Source: Bacteroidales bacterium (GTDB taxonomy: Bacteria > Bacteroidota > Bacteroidia > Bacteroidales > UBA10428). From it: 64,000 nucleotides of DNA. A program made the position numbers and the translations under genes. This document shows, in pieces, positions 63,166 to 64,000 of this stretch (the first letter of the stretch is position 1; each line of letters opens with the position of its first letter). A model generated the notes under the pieces. It did no database searches. It saw nothing but the letters and a program-made list of their open reading frames with translations, and was not told the DNA's origin. The stretch lies in the NCBI GenBank assembly GCA_035299085.1, contig DATGXG010000029.1:1-64000 (forward strand), in the 5' to 3' direction.

Positions 63166-64000
63166 TTATAACTGGAGTCCGAATGGTTCTTTTTCAAGGA
63201 GCGGCATCCATTGTTCTATTATTTTTTTATACTGCTTTCCTACAGGCCTGATTTGACGGTTTATATCAAACAGACCCAGCGGATTCACTTTGTTCTTATC
63301 CTCCCTGAGTGCGGTGTCCCAGTCAACCTGGTCAATCAGGCTGTACCAGGTAAACCCCAGGAGCGGTACACCGTCCTGCCTGAGCTGGTATGCATTGGTC
63401 CACTGTTTTTTCAACCATTCAACCGACAAGGGATCGAGCAGGTTAGTTTCGGTATGCATTACCGGAAGGTTATATCTTCTGAAATACTGGTGAGTTATCA
63501 CATGATAGCCGAAAATCTCACCTGAAGCTATGGTTGATCCGTCCTCTCTGACAAGATGTTCGTTAGTTATATAATAATCATTTCCCATAATGCACCGCAC
63601 CTTGCTGGCATTATCCATGAACCACTGGTATTCACTTTTTGTCATGCCGTTTTCAAGGAGGTATTCATACATCGGCACACTTATGGGAGACCCGTAAACC
63701 AGGTCGAGTGAAAGAAAGCGCTTTTCATTCAGAAGTTTGGCCAGGTCCCTGCATGACGGATCTTCAGGATGAAAATATTCCGCCGATTCGCTCTGGATAA
63801 AAACAGCATCTGGCCTCAATTTCAATATAGCCTGTGTGGCCAGTATATTCGCTTTGCACAAATGTTTCAGCGCGGTTACAAAATGCCTGTCATCGGCAAG
63901 GCGTTCATTCCACCAGCCATACTGTGCCGAAAACATGGCAGCAATAAATATCTCGTTGATGGGTGTATAGAACCGGCACCACGAATAGCGTTTTGCAAAT
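63166..64000 (-). CDS. GH1-like family protein, 5' part outside window
   Basis: The frame is open to the window end, so at least 278 C-terminal residues are seen; the Met at 63936 is internal. It shows GH1-type signatures: YTPINE with the acid/base Glu (just before residue MFSAQYGWW), and HTETNLL with a possible nucleophile Glu, then FTWYSLIDQVDWDTAL. These resemble COG2723 beta-glucosidase-like proteins, but loops are short and the usual TENG is replaced by TETN. It is followed 10 bp later by topoisomerase IB. Its substrate is unclear and it may not be a typical beta-glucosidase. Confidence 0.65.
   Translation of the reverse strand, partial: FAKRYSWCRFYTPINEIFIAAMFSAQYGWWNERLADDRHFVTALKHLCKANILATQAILKLRPDAVFIQSESAEYFHPEDPSCRDLAKLLNEKRFLSLDLVYGSPISVPMYEYLLENGMTKSEYQWFMDNASKVRCIMGNDYYITNEHLVREDGSTIASGEIFGYHVITHQYFRRYNLPVMHTETNLLDPLSVEWLKKQWTNAYQLRQDGVPLLGFTWYSLIDQVDWDTALREDKNKVNPLGLFDINRQIRPVGKQYKKIIEQWMPLLEKEPFGLQL

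Noticed and set aside
63156..63197. Topoisomerase IB start at TTG 63197
   Set aside because: It would overlap the upstream gene by 32 bp with a rare start; ATG at 63155 leaves a clean 10-bp gap and keeps all motifs.

Overview
The window reads as chromosomal DNA of a Bacteroidota bacterium, probably class Bacteroidia and probably environmental. The evidence is a SusC/SusD pair, a HmuY/TonB heme-uptake operon, a FucP-type permease, many lipoproteins, little sign of Shine-Dalgarno sites, and TAnnTTTG-like promoter elements. No rRNA, tRNA, CRISPR array, transposase or phage gene was found. Many intergenic gaps carry short palindromic or tandem repeats.

Layout. (1) 1-10180: end of a CCA-adding-type HD protein, a SNF2 helicase (minus strand), an M28 peptidase, a VOC protein, an amidase and a small envelope set (two unknown exported proteins, an NlpE-META lipoprotein and a class D beta-lactamase with all family motifs at OXA-10 spacing). 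(2) 10324-21740: a plus-strand carbohydrate operon (SGNH acetylesterase with an inserted beta-sandwich, mutarotase, GH31, GH2, GH95, fuculokinase). This set matches removal of the acetylated Fuc-Gal-Xyl side chain of xyloglucan followed by fucose phosphorylation. (3) 21799-23852: an OmpR-type response regulator and a HAMP histidine kinase.

(4) 23864-42586: the most unusual part, a tightly packed run of 13 plus-strand genes. It begins with three TTTTAAT repeats at 11-bp spacing (an OmpR/PhoB-style box), a promoter-like TATACTTG 10 bp downstream, and a roughly 105-bp imperfect hairpin in the leader. The genes encode a CRTAC1/UnbV lipoprotein, a propeller lipoprotein resembling HzsA-related proteins but with no CxxCH, a YVTN-propeller protein with three CxxCH motifs, a regulator-type propeller lipoprotein, a Rid/chorismatase-like protein, a LivK-type binding protein, a DAHP synthase, a second Liv-type binding protein, a 1172-aa TPR-VCBS-UnbV lipoprotein, another CRTAC1 protein, an asparagine-synthetase-like ligase without the glutaminase cysteine, a radical SAM enzyme and a small lipoprotein. 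I do not recognise this combination as a described pathway. A plausible reading is biosynthesis, capture and periplasmic redox use of a small, perhaps chorismate-derived, molecule under control of the adjacent two-component system.

(5) 42599-51079 (minus): SusC, SusD, a strong terminator, then a fourth CRTAC1/UnbV protein. (6) 51683-54211 (plus): FucP-like permease, whose stop codon lies inside a palindromic repeat element, and a GH105-like hydrolase. (7) 54197-58671 (minus): heme-uptake operon with a HmuY-like lipoprotein, a TonB receptor carrying a FRAP/NPEL box, a second exported lipoprotein and a small His-rich protein. (8) 58940-64000 (minus): stress and DNA-maintenance genes (a 53-aa lmo0937-type membrane protein, beta-barrel protein, DUF2541-like protein, CsbD, YciE/YciF, Ku, topoisomerase IB) and a truncated GH1-like protein.

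All identifications come from reading the sequence; no database search was run.
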